This document shows positions 1 through 9,085 of a stretch of 51,484 nt of DNA, one piece after another. The notes under the pieces are model-generated. The model was given only the letters and a program-made list of their open reading frames with translations. It did not search any database and was not told the origin of the DNA. The position numbers were made by a program, and so were the translations under genes. This DNA comes from Modestobacter altitudinis (GTDB taxonomy: Bacteria > Actinomycetota > Actinomycetes > Mycobacteriales > Geodermatophilaceae), in NCBI RefSeq assembly GCF_005930475.1, contig NZ_SJEW01000033.1, forward strand, positions 1 to 51,484. The letters are read 5' to 3'. Each line of letters opens with the position of its first letter. Within the stretch, counting starts at the first letter, position 1.

Positions 1-120
1 GGGTCGGGCCGGGGACCGTCGTCGGGCACCCGGTCCAGGTCCCGCGGGGCCTCCGCTGCGGAGTGCTGCGGCGGGGGTTGCCCCCACGTCCACAGCGACG
101 CCCACCACCCGGTTGCCATG
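1..120 (-). CDS. possible N-terminal part of a gene running off the left edge
   Basis: Reading leftwards from an ATG at 120 there is an open frame to the window edge, 40 codons, beginning MATGWWASLWTWGQPPPQHS. Third codon positions are mostly G or C, as in the true genes nearby, and the gene would be divergent from bioY. The ribosome-binding sequence is weak and I recognise no family. It could be a real 5' end or a chance open frame, so confidence is low. Confidence 0.3.
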
Positions 121-371
121 CCGTTGTTCCGCCTTCGCCGAGGGGCTCAGGACCTCAGACAACACGGCTCCGTCGAGCCGGGCAAACCGGCAGACGTATC
201 TGCAGGTGAGCGCGCCGACACTCACGGCGAGCGCAGCCGACTCCTCGCCGTCGGCCTCACCCGGGCTGTCCTCCCTCGGGCGCTGCGCCCGGCCGGCCGT
301 CGGCCCGCCGGACTCGGGTACCTTCCGCCGGGAACGTGCGGGCCCCACCCGCTGCCTGCAGAGGAGACGCC
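121..371 (+). promoter_or_regulatory. upstream region of the biotin transporter operon
   Basis: No convincing gene lies here. A -10-like TACCTT sits at 319-324, about 45 nt before the bioY start, and a strong ribosome-binding sequence GAGGAG lies at 361-366. I see no clear palindromic biotin-regulator operator. Promoter assignment is by motif only. Confidence 0.3.
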
Positions 372-938
372 GTGAAGACCCGCGACCTCGCCTACATCGC
401 CCTCTTCGCCGCCGTCGTGGCGGTGCTGGGGGTGCTCCCGCCGATCACCGTCGCGGTGGTCCCGGTGCCGATCACCGCCCAGACCCTCGGCGTGATGCTC
501 GCCGGGTCGGTGCTGGGCGCGCGGCGCGGCGGGCTGGCCCTGCTGCTCTTCCTGGCCGTGGTCGCGATCGGGATGCCGGTGCTGTCCGGCGGCCGGGGCG
601 GGCTGAGCGTCTTCACCGGACCGGCGGCGGGGTACCTGTACAGCTGGCCGATCGGCGCGTTCGTCGTCGGGCTGCTGACCCAGCTGTTCTGGCGGCGGCT
701 CAACCTCGGCTGGGCGTTCCTCGCCAACGTGGTCGGCGGGATCCTGGTCATCTACGCGATCGGCATCCCCTTCACCAGCCTCTACGCCGACGTCCCGCTG
801 TGGGCCAGCTTCACCGGCTCGTTCGTCTTCCTCCCCGGCGACGGCGTCAAGGCCCTCATCGCCGCGCTGGTGGCGGTCGGCGTCCGGCGCGCCTACCCGG
901 TGATCGAGCTGCCCGCCCGGCAGCCCGCCCACCGCTGA
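372..938 (+). CDS. bioY: biotin ECF transporter substrate-binding protein BioY
   Basis: 188 residues, the usual BioY length. BioY is the membrane S-component that binds biotin and works with the energy-coupling pair encoded next. The chain is almost all hydrophobic helices and has the early BioY-type stretch VPVPITAQTLGVMLAGSVLG, followed by a Gly/Pro-rich FTGPAAGYLYSWPIGA segment. The GTG at 372 was chosen because GAGGAG lies 5 nt upstream; a GTG at 336 is also open but has no such site. The next gene begins 8 nt after the stop, and the gene set bioY-ATPase-EcfT supports the call strongly. Confidence 0.93.
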   Translation: MKTRDLAYIALFAAVVAVLGVLPPITVAVVPVPITAQTLGVMLAGSVLGARRGGLALLLFLAVVAIGMPVLSGGRGGLSVFTGPAAGYLYSWPIGAFVVGLLTQLFWRRLNLGWAFLANVVGGILVIYAIGIPFTSLYADVPLWASFTGSFVFLPGDGVKALIAALVAVGVRRAYPVIELPARQPAHR

Positions 939-946
939 CCTCGCCC

Positions 947-1687
947 GTGGCCCGACCGTGGCGGCGGGCCGCCGACCGGCCGGCCCAGGACGACGCCGTC
1001 CTCCCCCGGACGGCGGTCGAGCTGGTCGGCGTGACGCACTCCTACGGCGACCGCACCGTGCTGCGCGACGTCTCGGTGGTCCTCGCCGAGCACCGGGTCG
1101 GCGTGATCGGCAGCAACGGCTCGGGGAAGAGCACCTTCGCCCGGCTGCTCAACGGCCTGGTGCTGCCGACCGCCGGCCGGGTGCTGGTCGACGGGCTGGA
1201 CACCGCCGAGCACCTGCGGGCGGTGCGCCGGCGGGTCGGCTTCGTCTTCCAGGACCCCGACGCCCAGATCGTCCACCCGACCGTCGCCGAGGACGTCGCG
1301 TTCGGGCTGCACAACCAGCGGGTGCCGGCGGCCGAGCGGGAGCAGCGGGTCGCGGAGGTGCTGGCCCGGTACGGGCTGGCCGGGCACGCCGACCACCCGG
1401 CCCACCTGCTGTCCGGAGGTCAGAAGCAGCTGCTGGCGATCGCCGGGGTGCTCGTGATGCGACCTGCCCGGGTGGTGTTCGACGAGCCGACGACGCTGCT
1501 GGACCTGGCCAACCGGCGGCGGGTGGCCCGGGTGGTCGAGGAGCTGGAGCAGGACGTCCTGGTCGTCACCCACGACCTGGACCTGCTGGCCGGCTTCGAC
1601 CGGGTGCTCGTGGTCGAGGACGGCCGGGTGGTGGCCGACGGTGCACCGGGCGAGACGGTCGGCTGGTACGTGGCGCGGATGTCGTGA
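947..1687 (+). CDS. bioM: energy-coupling factor ABC ATPase of the biotin transporter (BioM)
   Basis: 246 residues. It is the ATP-hydrolysing subunit that powers biotin uptake through BioN and BioY. Visible motifs are Walker A (GSNGSGKST), the Q-loop region FVFQDPDAQI typical of ECF ATPases, the signature LSGGQKQ, Walker B VVFDEPTTLLD and the switch VVTHD. The GTG at 947 starts 8 nt after bioY. A GTG at 1030 would remove some non-conserved N-terminal residues and cannot be excluded. The stop overlaps the next start (GTGA, 4 nt), so translation is probably coupled. Confidence 0.92.
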   Translation: MARPWRRAADRPAQDDAVLPRTAVELVGVTHSYGDRTVLRDVSVVLAEHRVGVIGSNGSGKSTFARLLNGLVLPTAGRVLVDGLDTAEHLRAVRRRVGFVFQDPDAQIVHPTVAEDVAFGLHNQRVPAAEREQRVAEVLARYGLAGHADHPAHLLSGGQKQLLAIAGVLVMRPARVVFDEPTTLLDLANRRRVARVVEELEQDVLVVTHDLDLLAGFDRVLVVEDGRVVADGAPGETVGWYVARMS

Positions 1688-2322
1688 CCCTCCTCGCCCT
1701 CTACTCCCCCCGCCCCGGCGCGCTGCACCGCACGCCGGCCGGGTGGAAGCTGGCGGCGCTGGCCGGGCTGAGCGTGCTGCTCTTCGCCGTGCCGGAGCTC
1801 CCGGTGGCCGCGACGGCGCTGGCGGTCGTCGTGCTGCTGGCGCTGGCCGGCGCCCGGCTCACCGCGCGGCAGGTGCTCGCCCAGGTGCGCCCGGTCTGGC
1901 TCTGGCTGGCCGGGCTGCTGGCCTTCCACCTGGTGGTCACCGACCTGGCCACCGGGGCGCTGGCGGTGCTGCGGCTGGCCACGCTGGTCCTGGCCGCGGC
2001 GGTGGTGACCGCGACCAGCCGGGTCGCCGAGCTGGTCGCGGTCATCGAGTGGCTGCTGGCGCCGCTGCGGCTGGTCGGTGTGCGACCGGGACGGATCGGC
2101 CTGGCGATCGCGATGACGCTCCGGTTCATCCCGCTGGTCGCCGAGCGGGCGGGGCGGATCCGCGAGGCGCAGGCCGCGCGCGGGGCGACCCGGCCGCTGT
2201 TCCTGCTGCTCGTGCCGCTGCTGGTGCAGGTCCTGCAGCTGGCGCACACCACCGCCGAGGCGCTGGACGCCCGCGGGGCGGACGACGAGGCGCCACCGCG
2301 CCCGTTCTGGAGGCGGTCGTGA
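1684..2322 (+). CDS. bioN: energy-coupling factor transmembrane protein BioN (EcfT)
   Basis: 212 residues. It is the EcfT membrane scaffold joining the ATPase to BioY. The N-terminal two thirds hold several hydrophobic helices. The cytoplasmic coupling region carries EAQAARGA and later LDARGA, matching the two Ala-Arg-Gly motifs by which EcfT contacts the ATPases. The start overlaps the bioM stop by 4 nt and the stop overlaps the MOSC start by 4 nt, placing it firmly inside one operon. Confidence 0.9.
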   Translation: MTLLALYSPRPGALHRTPAGWKLAALAGLSVLLFAVPELPVAATALAVVVLLALAGARLTARQVLAQVRPVWLWLAGLLAFHLVVTDLATGALAVLRLATLVLAAAVVTATSRVAELVAVIEWLLAPLRLVGVRPGRIGLAIAMTLRFIPLVAERAGRIREAQAARGATRPLFLLLVPLLVQVLQLAHTTAEALDARGADDEAPPRPFWRRS

Positions 2323-2858
2323 CCGGTCGGGTGCGGGAGATCTGGACGGCACCGGCGGCCGCGGCGCCGATGGTGCGGTCGGCGTCGGTGCAGGCGCTGG
2401 CCGGGGTCGGGCTGGCCGGTGACCGGTACGCGCTCGGCGGTGGGACGTGGGCGGGCTACCCGCTGCAGGAGAAGCAGCTGACGCTGATCGACGCCGACGA
2501 GGTGGCGGCCGTGGCGCGGGAGGTCGGCGTCCCGCTGACCCCGGGTGCGACCCGGCGGAACCTGGTCACCGACGGCGTCGCGCTGCCCTCGCTGGTCGGC
2601 CGGTACTTCGCGGTCGGGGAGGTGCTCGCGTTCGGCACCAAGCGCTGCCCGCCGTGCACGCATCTGGAGCGACTGACCGGCTGGAAGCTCGTCAAGGCGC
2701 TGGCCGCCCGCGGCGGGGTCAACGCCGCGGTGCTGGTCGGCGGGACGGTGGCCGAGGGCGACGTCGTCCGGCTGGTCTCCGACGAGGAGGCCGCCGGCCG
2801 CGGTGCGCCGGTGGGTGCCGACCGCCTAGTGCCCCGGATCGTCGCCCTCCCCGACTGA
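2319..2858 (+). CDS. MOSC domain-containing protein
   Basis: 179 residues. MOSC domains occur in molybdenum-cofactor sulfurases and in YiiM-like proteins; many handle sulfur or reduce N-hydroxylated compounds. Family marks include GVGLAGDRY near the N-terminus, the TRRNLVTDG block in mid-protein, and a conserved Cys in KRCPPCTHLE. There is no aminotransferase or beta-barrel partner domain, so it is a stand-alone MOSC protein. It starts on the 4-nt overlap with bioN and so appears translationally coupled to the biotin transporter. Its substrate cannot be read from the sequence. Confidence 0.87.
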   Translation: MTGRVREIWTAPAAAAPMVRSASVQALAGVGLAGDRYALGGGTWAGYPLQEKQLTLIDADEVAAVAREVGVPLTPGATRRNLVTDGVALPSLVGRYFAVGEVLAFGTKRCPPCTHLERLTGWKLVKALAARGGVNAAVLVGGTVAEGDVVRLVSDEEAAGRGAPVGADRLVPRIVALPD

Positions 2859-2868
2859 CCGCTCCCCC

Positions 2869-2948
2869 GGTTTCGACGCCGAAACCCGGCGGGGATTCGG
2901 CGCCGAACCCCGGCCCGCGCTCCCACGCACTTTCGCGCGCGAAAGTGC
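2869..2948. terminator. cluster of palindromes between convergent genes
   Basis: Three inverted repeats lie between the MOSC gene and the opposing thioesterase gene. GGTTTCG/CGAAACC starts at about 2870, TTCGGCGCCGAA is at 2896-2907, and a perfect 22-nt palindrome is at 2927-2948 with the half GCACTTTCGCG. There is no T-tract. They probably end transcription from both sides. Confidence 0.6.
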
Positions 2949-2950
2949 AG

Positions 2951-3373
2951 TCAGGCAGTGGGCTCGTCGAGGTACTTGTCCAGGAAGACCCGCTCTTCCG
3001 GGGTGAGCCGGCGGGGGCGGTTGAGCGCGAAGTCGACCGGCACCAGCAGCGTGCTGCCGGTGACCGACAGCCGGCCGTGGTCGAACAGCTCGTAGTGGCA
3101 GGTGAAGGCCGCGGCCCGGATGCCGGACACCCAGATCTGCACCTCGAGCGGCTCGGCGTCGTAGACGACCGAGCGCTTGTAGGCGATCTCGTGCGAGGCG
3201 ACGACGATGCCGCGGCGCAGGCCGGTCTTCTCGTCGTGCGTGGGCTGGTCGAAGAACAGGTCGACCCGCGCCATCTCGAAGTAGCCGAGGAAGGCCACGT
3301 TGTTGATGTGCTGGTAGGCGTCCATGTCCGACCAGCGCATCGGGACGGCGACGGTGTGCCTCACGGCGGCCAC
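2951..3373 (-). CDS. acyl-CoA thioesterase, hot-dog fold (YbgC/FadM-like)
   Basis: 140 residues from the GTG at 3373; a GTG at 3364 gives a 137-residue alternative. Hot-dog thioesterases of this type hydrolyse acyl-CoA esters. The N-terminal RWSDMDAYQHINNVAFLGYF block holds the catalytic Asp (D of MDAYQH) and the typical HxNN turn. The rest (RVDLFFD, AYKRSVVYDAEPLEV, LLVPVD) follows the 4-hydroxybenzoyl-CoA thioesterase pattern. The family fit is good, but the acyl substrate is unknown. It stands alone, convergent with the biotin operon and divergent from the phosphatase gene. Confidence 0.85.
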   Translation of the reverse strand: MAAVRHTVAVPMRWSDMDAYQHINNVAFLGYFEMARVDLFFDQPTHDEKTGLRRGIVVASHEIAYKRSVVYDAEPLEVQIWVSGIRAAAFTCHYELFDHGRLSVTGSTLLVPVDFALNRPRRLTPEERVFLDKYLDEPTA

Positions 3374-3423
3374 CCTGCCCTACGTGCTGCTCCCGGGCTG
3401 CACGCGGCCCTACCCTCGCCGGC

Positions 3424-3858
3424 ATGAGCGGAGGGTGGGAGCCGACCGCGTCCGGGGTGCTGACCCTGCCGTCGGGGCGCCGGGTGCGGGGTCGCGGACG
3501 GGGCGCTCCGCTGCCGGAGGGCCCGGTGCCGGACCTCGGGGTCTACCTGCTCGGCCGGCGACCGGAGCCGGTGCCGTGGGAGGACCGCTGGGTGCGCTGG
3601 CCGGACTTCCGGCTGCCGGCCGACCCGGCGGAGCTGCGCTCGGCCCTGCTCGAGGCGTGGGAGCGCTCGGCGGACGAGCGGGTCGAGCTGGCCTGCCAGG
3701 GCGGCGCCGGCCGCACCGGGACGGCGCTGGCCTGCCTGGCGGTGCTGGACGGGGTGCCGCCGGCGGACGCGGTGGCCTACGTCCGGGCGCACTACCGTCC
3801 GCGCGCCGTGGAGACCCCCGGGCAACGCCGGTTCGTGGCCCGCTTCGCCCCGCGCTGA
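3424..3858 (+). CDS. small protein-tyrosine / dual-specificity phosphatase
   Basis: 144 residues. The CX5R signature is present as CQGGAGRTG (Cys91, Arg97), the loop that holds the thiophosphate intermediate. A WPD acid loop with Asp61 precedes it in RWPDFRLP, so both catalytic elements are intact. The fold matches compact cysteine phosphatases. A TACCCT box at 3411-3416 ends 7 nt before the ATG and there is no ribosome-binding sequence, so the message is probably leaderless. The physiological substrate is not evident from the neighbours. Confidence 0.82.
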   Translation: MSGGWEPTASGVLTLPSGRRVRGRGRGAPLPEGPVPDLGVYLLGRRPEPVPWEDRWVRWPDFRLPADPAELRSALLEAWERSADERVELACQGGAGRTGTALACLAVLDGVPPADAVAYVRAHYRPRAVETPGQRRFVARFAPR

Positions 3859-3962
3859 GGCGCCGAGGGCCGAGCTCGGTCACGTGCTGCCACCCGGCGT
3901 CCAGGGGGTCCGGCCACGAGCGCTCTTGACCTCATGTGCACGTGAAGGAGTCGACTCCGGGC

Positions 3963-4820
3963 ATGACCGCTGCCGCGTACTCCGTCTCACCGCCCGACGC
4001 CCACCCCGGGGACGTCGACCGTCTCGTCGAACTCGTGTCCGTCGTGGAGGCCACCCAGCGCGCCGAGGACGTCGACGGCTTCCTCGCGCTGTTCCACCCC
4101 GACGCCGTGTGGGTCACCGGCGGTGGCCGCCGGCTGGTGGGTCGCGACGTCATCGCGGCGTTCACCCGCAGCGTCCTGCCCGGCGCGATGCGGGGAGCGT
4201 CGGTCCGGTACGCCGTGTCCGGGATCCGGTTCCTGTCCGATGGCGTGGCTGTCACCTGGGTGGACCAGGAGTACCTGGACGCCGCGGGACGGTCGCTGTC
4301 CCCACGCTCGCTGGGCATGCCGACGTACACCTGGGCGCGCAGCGACGGGAACTGGCTGATCGTGGCCGGGCAGAACACCGGGGTGCCCGCGGAGGACGTT
4401 CTCGCCGAGGACGCCCCGGCCGAGCCGGAGGCCCTGGCGGCACTGCAGGCCGTGGTCCAGCGCGTGGAGGACGGCTTCAACCGCAACGACGCCCGGCTCA
4501 TGACGGCCGACGTCGCGGCGGAGGCGGTGCTGGTCGACGCGAGCGGGCGGGTGCTCCGCGGTCGGCCGGGGATCGTCGCGGCCGCCGAGGCCGGGTTGGC
4601 GAGCCCGTACCTGCGGGACACCACCGCGCACTACCGCCTCCTCGACGTCGCCTCACCTGCTCCGGACGTCCGCGTCGCGACGAAGGAGGCATGGTCGAGC
4701 GAGGCGGATGCCGATGCCGGCCGGCCCCCGGAGATGCGTGCGCTGTACGTCTTCGTGCGCCGGGACGGCGCGTGGCTGATCGAGCGCCGCGCCAACGTGC
4801 TCGTCCGCGAGGCGGTCTGA
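3963..4820 (+). CDS. tandem NTF2-like (SnoaL/SgcJ-type) domain protein
   Basis: 285 residues from the ATG at 3963, preceded by GAAGGAG 12 nt upstream; a GTG at 3936 is also open. Two NTF2-like halves are visible. Residues about 20-135 contain the pattern of a helix (EDVDGFLALFHPDAVWV) then strands ending in GNWLIVAGQNT. Residues about 155-280 repeat it, from DGFNRNDARLM to DGAWLIERRANV. Such cone-shaped domains bind small ligands or act as enzymes, and no catalytic set is obvious. The doubled arrangement may form an internal dimer. Confidence 0.72.
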   Translation: MTAAAYSVSPPDAHPGDVDRLVELVSVVEATQRAEDVDGFLALFHPDAVWVTGGGRRLVGRDVIAAFTRSVLPGAMRGASVRYAVSGIRFLSDGVAVTWVDQEYLDAAGRSLSPRSLGMPTYTWARSDGNWLIVAGQNTGVPAEDVLAEDAPAEPEALAALQAVVQRVEDGFNRNDARLMTADVAAEAVLVDASGRVLRGRPGIVAAAEAGLASPYLRDTTAHYRLLDVASPAPDVRVATKEAWSSEADADAGRPPEMRALYVFVRRDGAWLIERRANVLVREAV

Positions 4821-4849
4821 GCCCGACCTCAGCGCGACGCGTGCCGAGA

Positions 4850-4877
4850 GCCGGTCGGAGCAGCTGCTCCGACCGGC
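4850..4877 (+). terminator. 28-nt perfect palindrome after the NTF2-like gene
   Basis: The half-site GCCGGTCGGAGCAG is followed immediately by its exact reverse complement, 30 nt after the stop at 4820. It would form a 14-bp stem. A 15-nt direct repeat GGGCTGGAACGGCCC follows at 4888 and 4909. It is likely the terminator for the plus-strand gene. Confidence 0.6.
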
Positions 4878-4918
4878 CGTCGGTGAGGGGCTGGAACGGC
4901 CCGGCGACGGGCTGGAAC

Positions 4919-4977
4919 GGCCCCCTTGCAGGGCCCCACCGCGAGCTCGCGAGTGGCGGGGGGCAAGGGGGTCCTTC
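4919..4977 (-). repeat. interspersed palindromic element, copy A
   Basis: The outer arms CCCCCTTGC and GCAAGGGGG pair, and between them is the 12-nt palindrome CGCGAGCTCGCG. On the minus strand the element begins with GAAGGACCCC 1 nt after the ettA stop codon. Related copies lie at 20615, 22514 and 42147. It probably serves as the transcription terminator or 3' UTR element of ettA. Confidence 0.75.
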
Positions 4978-4978
4978 C

Positions 4979-6649
<1,671 letters not shown>

Positions 6650-6681
6650 TGGGGGTTCGAGCCTTCCGTCAGGTCGCGAGC

Positions 6682-6726
6682 GGGGGCGGGGCGGGGCAGC
6701 CGCAGCGCGGCTCCAGCCCCGCCCCC
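6682..6726 (-). terminator. GC hairpin downstream of the SSB gene
   Basis: The arms GGGGGCGGGGC (6682-6692) and GCCCCGCCCCC (6716-6726) form an 11-bp all-GC stem. It lies just past the SSB stop and before the ettA start, in the direction of transcription, so it probably separates the two minus-strand genes. Confidence 0.55.
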
Positions 6727-6762
6727 TGCGTTCTCGACTCCGATCCTCCCAGCCCGGGAGGC

Positions 6763-7278
6763 TCACGCCGGCGTCGGCACCGCCTCGCGGTCGCCGCTGA
6801 CGTCGAAGTCCGTCTGGTGCAACGTCCCCTCCCCCTCGATGTAGTCCGTCGACCGCCCCGAGTACGGGTCCTCGGCCGGCGGCGCGTCCTCGCCCGGCTC
6901 CTCAGCCGGGACGGCCGCCCGGGCCGAGCGTCGGAAGTCGGCAACGCCCCGAGCCAGGTCCGGCCCGACGTGCGCCGCGCGGACCTGCGGCCGGCTGCGC
7001 CGCCCCTGCTCGCTGTCCCACTCGTGCGTGTAGATCTCACCCCGCACGACCACCGGGTCGCCCTTGCTGAGGGTGTGCGAGACGTTGCCGCCCAGCTCCC
7101 CCCAGCACTCGACGTCGACGAAGAAGGTGCGGTGGTCGGTCCAGGTCTGCGTCTCCCGGTCGAACCGGCGGGAGGTGGAGGCCATGCGGAAGTTGGTGAC
7201 GCTGTCCCCGCTGGGCAGCCGGCTGCGCTGTGGCGAGTTGACGATGTTGCCGGCGACGGTGACGTCCGTTTCGTTCAC
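6763..7278 (-). CDS. ssb: single-stranded DNA-binding protein, non-essential paralogue type
   Basis: 171 residues. The OB-fold lies in about the first 110 residues (NETDVTVAGNIVNSPQ, TSRRFDRETQTWTDHRTFFV, VECWGELGGNVSHTLSKGDP, VVVRGEIYTHEW). The GTG at 7278 is used because GAGGAGCACC directly precedes it. The C-terminus ends in DREAVPTPA. It has no acidic DDDIPF-type tip, the tail by which the main replicative SSB recruits partners. This suggests the second SSB common in actinomycetes (SsbB-like), with roles other than core replication. The tail is Pro/Glu/Asp-rich. Confidence 0.88.
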   Translation of the reverse strand: MNETDVTVAGNIVNSPQRSRLPSGDSVTNFRMASTSRRFDRETQTWTDHRTFFVDVECWGELGGNVSHTLSKGDPVVVRGEIYTHEWDSEQGRRSRPQVRAAHVGPDLARGVADFRRSARAAVPAEEPGEDAPPAEDPYSGRSTDYIEGEGTLHQTDFDVSGDREAVPTPA

Positions 7279-7483
7279 GGTGCTCCTCGGTCGAGGTGGG
7301 TGCCCCGGCGACCTGCCGGGGTGCGTCCACCGTCGTGCGCCGTCGCCGCCGGGGACAGCCGCGTGGTCCATCTGTGGACGAACTGCCCGGCTGTGGAGGG
7401 GGCGGCAACCCGGGCGTACGGCGGGGGGACACTGCGCGCGGTCCCGCTCCCCTGCGCACGGAGGTCACCGCACGTGGCACGAC

Positions 7484-7821
7484 ATGTTCGCCGAACAGCT
7501 GCCGGTGCGGAACGCCGTCATCGGCGACGACGGCTCGCTGGTCGGCGGGGGGATCGGAGCGGTGACCCTGGTGGCGGTCAACGCGGCGGTCAACCGGCTG
7601 ATCCTCCTCAGCGGCCGGGCGCAGCGGCTCCCCGAGGGCACGCCGACCGACGTCATCGTCGACGGCCGCATCGTGGAGGAGTCGCTGCGGCGGCTCGGTC
7701 TGCGGCGCAGCGAGCTCGAGCAGGCCGTGCGGCTGCAGGACGGCGGGACGTCGACGCGCTGCGGGCCCAACTGGACCGCATCGAGGCGGAGCTCCGCGGG
7801 TCGCGTCCCGCCCCGCGGTGA
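7484..7821 (+). pseudogene. remnant of a DUF421 (YetF-like) membrane protein gene
   Basis: From the ATG at 7484 the frame reads NAVIGDDGSLVGGGIGAVTL, then a helix (VAVNAAVNRLILL) and the cytosolic module PTDVIVDGRIVEESLRRLGL. These match the middle and C-terminal parts of DUF421 proteins. The first two membrane helices are absent. After about 7745 the family-like reading continues in the next frame (DVDALRAQLDRIEAELRG, ending at 7821), so there is also a frameshift. It lies 150 bp before tRNA-Arg. It is most simply a decayed gene, though sequencing error could explain the frameshift. Confidence 0.65.
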
Positions 7822-7969
7822 CCGGAGGCGCGGCGTGCCCCTGCCGGTCGCAGCCGGGTAGCAGCTGGGTCGCTCAGTGCCCGTCGCCGCCTGCAGATGG
7901 CACCATGTGCGCTGCGCCGGGTTCCTCGGCCGGCGCAGGTCCGGGTGGCAGTGCGACGGCTCGGGCCGA

Positions 7970-8045
7970 GCGCCCGTAGCTCAGTGGACAGAGCAGGTGC
8001 CTTCTAAGCACTTGGTCGCAGGTTCGATCCCTGCCGGGCGCGCCA
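7970..8045 (+). tRNA. tRNA-Arg (anticodon TCT)
   Basis: A 76-nt cloverleaf with CCA encoded. Acceptor arms are GCGCCCG (7970-7976) and CGGGCGC (8035-8041). The D-arm begins TAGCTCAGT, and the T-arm contains GGTTCGATCC. The anticodon loop CTTCTAA at 8001-8007 gives TCT (8003-8005), reading AGA, a codon that should be rare in this GC-rich genome. No copy of the 3' end was seen elsewhere in the window, so there is no evidence here of an att duplication. Confidence 0.95.
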
Positions 8046-8088
8046 CCAGGCTCTGACGCTCCGGCTCCTGCCCCTTTGAGGACCCCCC

Positions 8089-8820
8089 GTGACCAGTCCT
8101 GCCCGCACCGCCCTCGCCGACCAGGTCGGATACCTCGCCGTTCCCGTGGTCACCTCCGACCGGCCCGGCCCCTGGCCGGGGGTGGTCCTCGTGCACGACG
8201 TGCTCGGCCTGGGGGACGACATGCGCGAGCAAGCCGACTGGCTCGCCGCTGCCGGCTACCTCGTCGCGGTGCCCGACCTCTACGAGGGCAAGGCCGCCAT
8301 CCGCTGCCTCAAGAGCACCTTCGCCCACCTCAGCCGACAGCAGGGCCCCACGTTCGACCGGCTCGATGCCACCCGGTCAGCCCTCGCCGACGATCCGCGC
8401 TGCACCAGCCAGGTCGGGGTGATCGGCTACTGCATGGGCGGCGGCTTCGCCCTGCTGCTCGCCGGACGCCCCGGCTGGTCCGCGGCCAGCGTCAACTACG
8501 GGCCGGTACCGGACGACGTCGACGACGTCCTCAGCGGCGCCTGTCCCGTCGTCGCCAGCTTCGGCGGCCGAGACAAGGGACTCAAGGGTGCCGCGGAGAA
8601 GGTACGCGCCGCCGCGGACGCCGCCGGGGTACCAGCGGACGTGAAGGAGTACCCGGAGGCCCGACACGGCTTCATCAACCGCATCAGCGCGGCCTGGCCG
8701 CTCACACCGGTGCTCAAGGTGGCCGGTGTCGGGTACGACCACGACGCGGCCGCCGACGCCAAGCGCCGGATCCTCGCCTTCTTCGATGAGCACCTGCGGA
8801 CTCTGACCAGCCCCGGCTGA
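8089..8820 (+). CDS. dienelactone hydrolase family protein
   Basis: 243 residues, alpha/beta-hydrolase fold. Dienelactone hydrolases use a Cys-Asp-His triad. The nucleophile elbow is GYCMGGG (Cys in place of Ser), the His lies in EARHGFIN near residue 200, and the Asp is probably in SFGGRDKGLK. The oxyanion segment VVLVHDVLGLGDDM is also typical. The GTG at 8089 was taken as the start. The substrate is unknown; family members range from dienelactones to other esters. It begins 43 nt after the tRNA gene. Confidence 0.87.
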   Translation: MTSPARTALADQVGYLAVPVVTSDRPGPWPGVVLVHDVLGLGDDMREQADWLAAAGYLVAVPDLYEGKAAIRCLKSTFAHLSRQQGPTFDRLDATRSALADDPRCTSQVGVIGYCMGGGFALLLAGRPGWSAASVNYGPVPDDVDDVLSGACPVVASFGGRDKGLKGAAEKVRAAADAAGVPADVKEYPEARHGFINRISAAWPLTPVLKVAGVGYDHDAAADAKRRILAFFDEHLRTLTSPG

Positions 8821-9085
8821 GGACGGCCAGCTGTGGTACGACCACGTCGTCGACGATGGCGTCGACCGTGTCATCGGTCAGGCTCCCCACGACCGTCAAC
8901 TCGTGCCAGGCCGGGTCGAGCGGGACACGGTCCTGCTGACGCGTCGGGCCAGCGCCACCGTTCCTCCGGTCGGCCGCCGCCCTCAGGTCCGCCGGCGATG
9001 CGCCCCGGGCATCAGTTAGGTTGCGCGGAACAGACCGCGGGGACGGAGTCCGGCCAGCGGACGCGCGGGAGGAGGACAGCTCACG
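8821..9085. other. intergenic region with an antisense coding-like stretch
   Basis: No complete gene was recognised. On the minus strand a frame with coding-like codon use crosses about 8820-8990 (containing DPAWHELTVVGSLTDDTVDA). It has no sensible end, because it runs into the antisense of the hydrolase gene, so it may be a gene remnant. A -10-like TAGGTT at 9017-9022 could drive the downstream phosphatase gene, whose ribosome-binding sequence GGGAGGAGG is near 9067. Confidence 0.3.

Noticed and set aside
113..947. Long plus-strand frame continuing upstream of bioM through bioY
   Set aside because: It reads bioY out of frame (Arg-rich product) and has no ribosome-binding sequence. The ATPase starts at 947.
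4888..4923. Direct repeat GGGCTGGAACGGCCC (two copies, 21-bp period) as a CRISPR-like or iteron array
   Set aside because: Only two short copies, with no spacers of constant size and no cas or rep gene.
7920..8060. tRNA used as an attachment site of an integrative element
   Set aside because: No direct repeat of the tRNA 3' end, integrase or excisionase was found in the window. Only flank decay hints at it.
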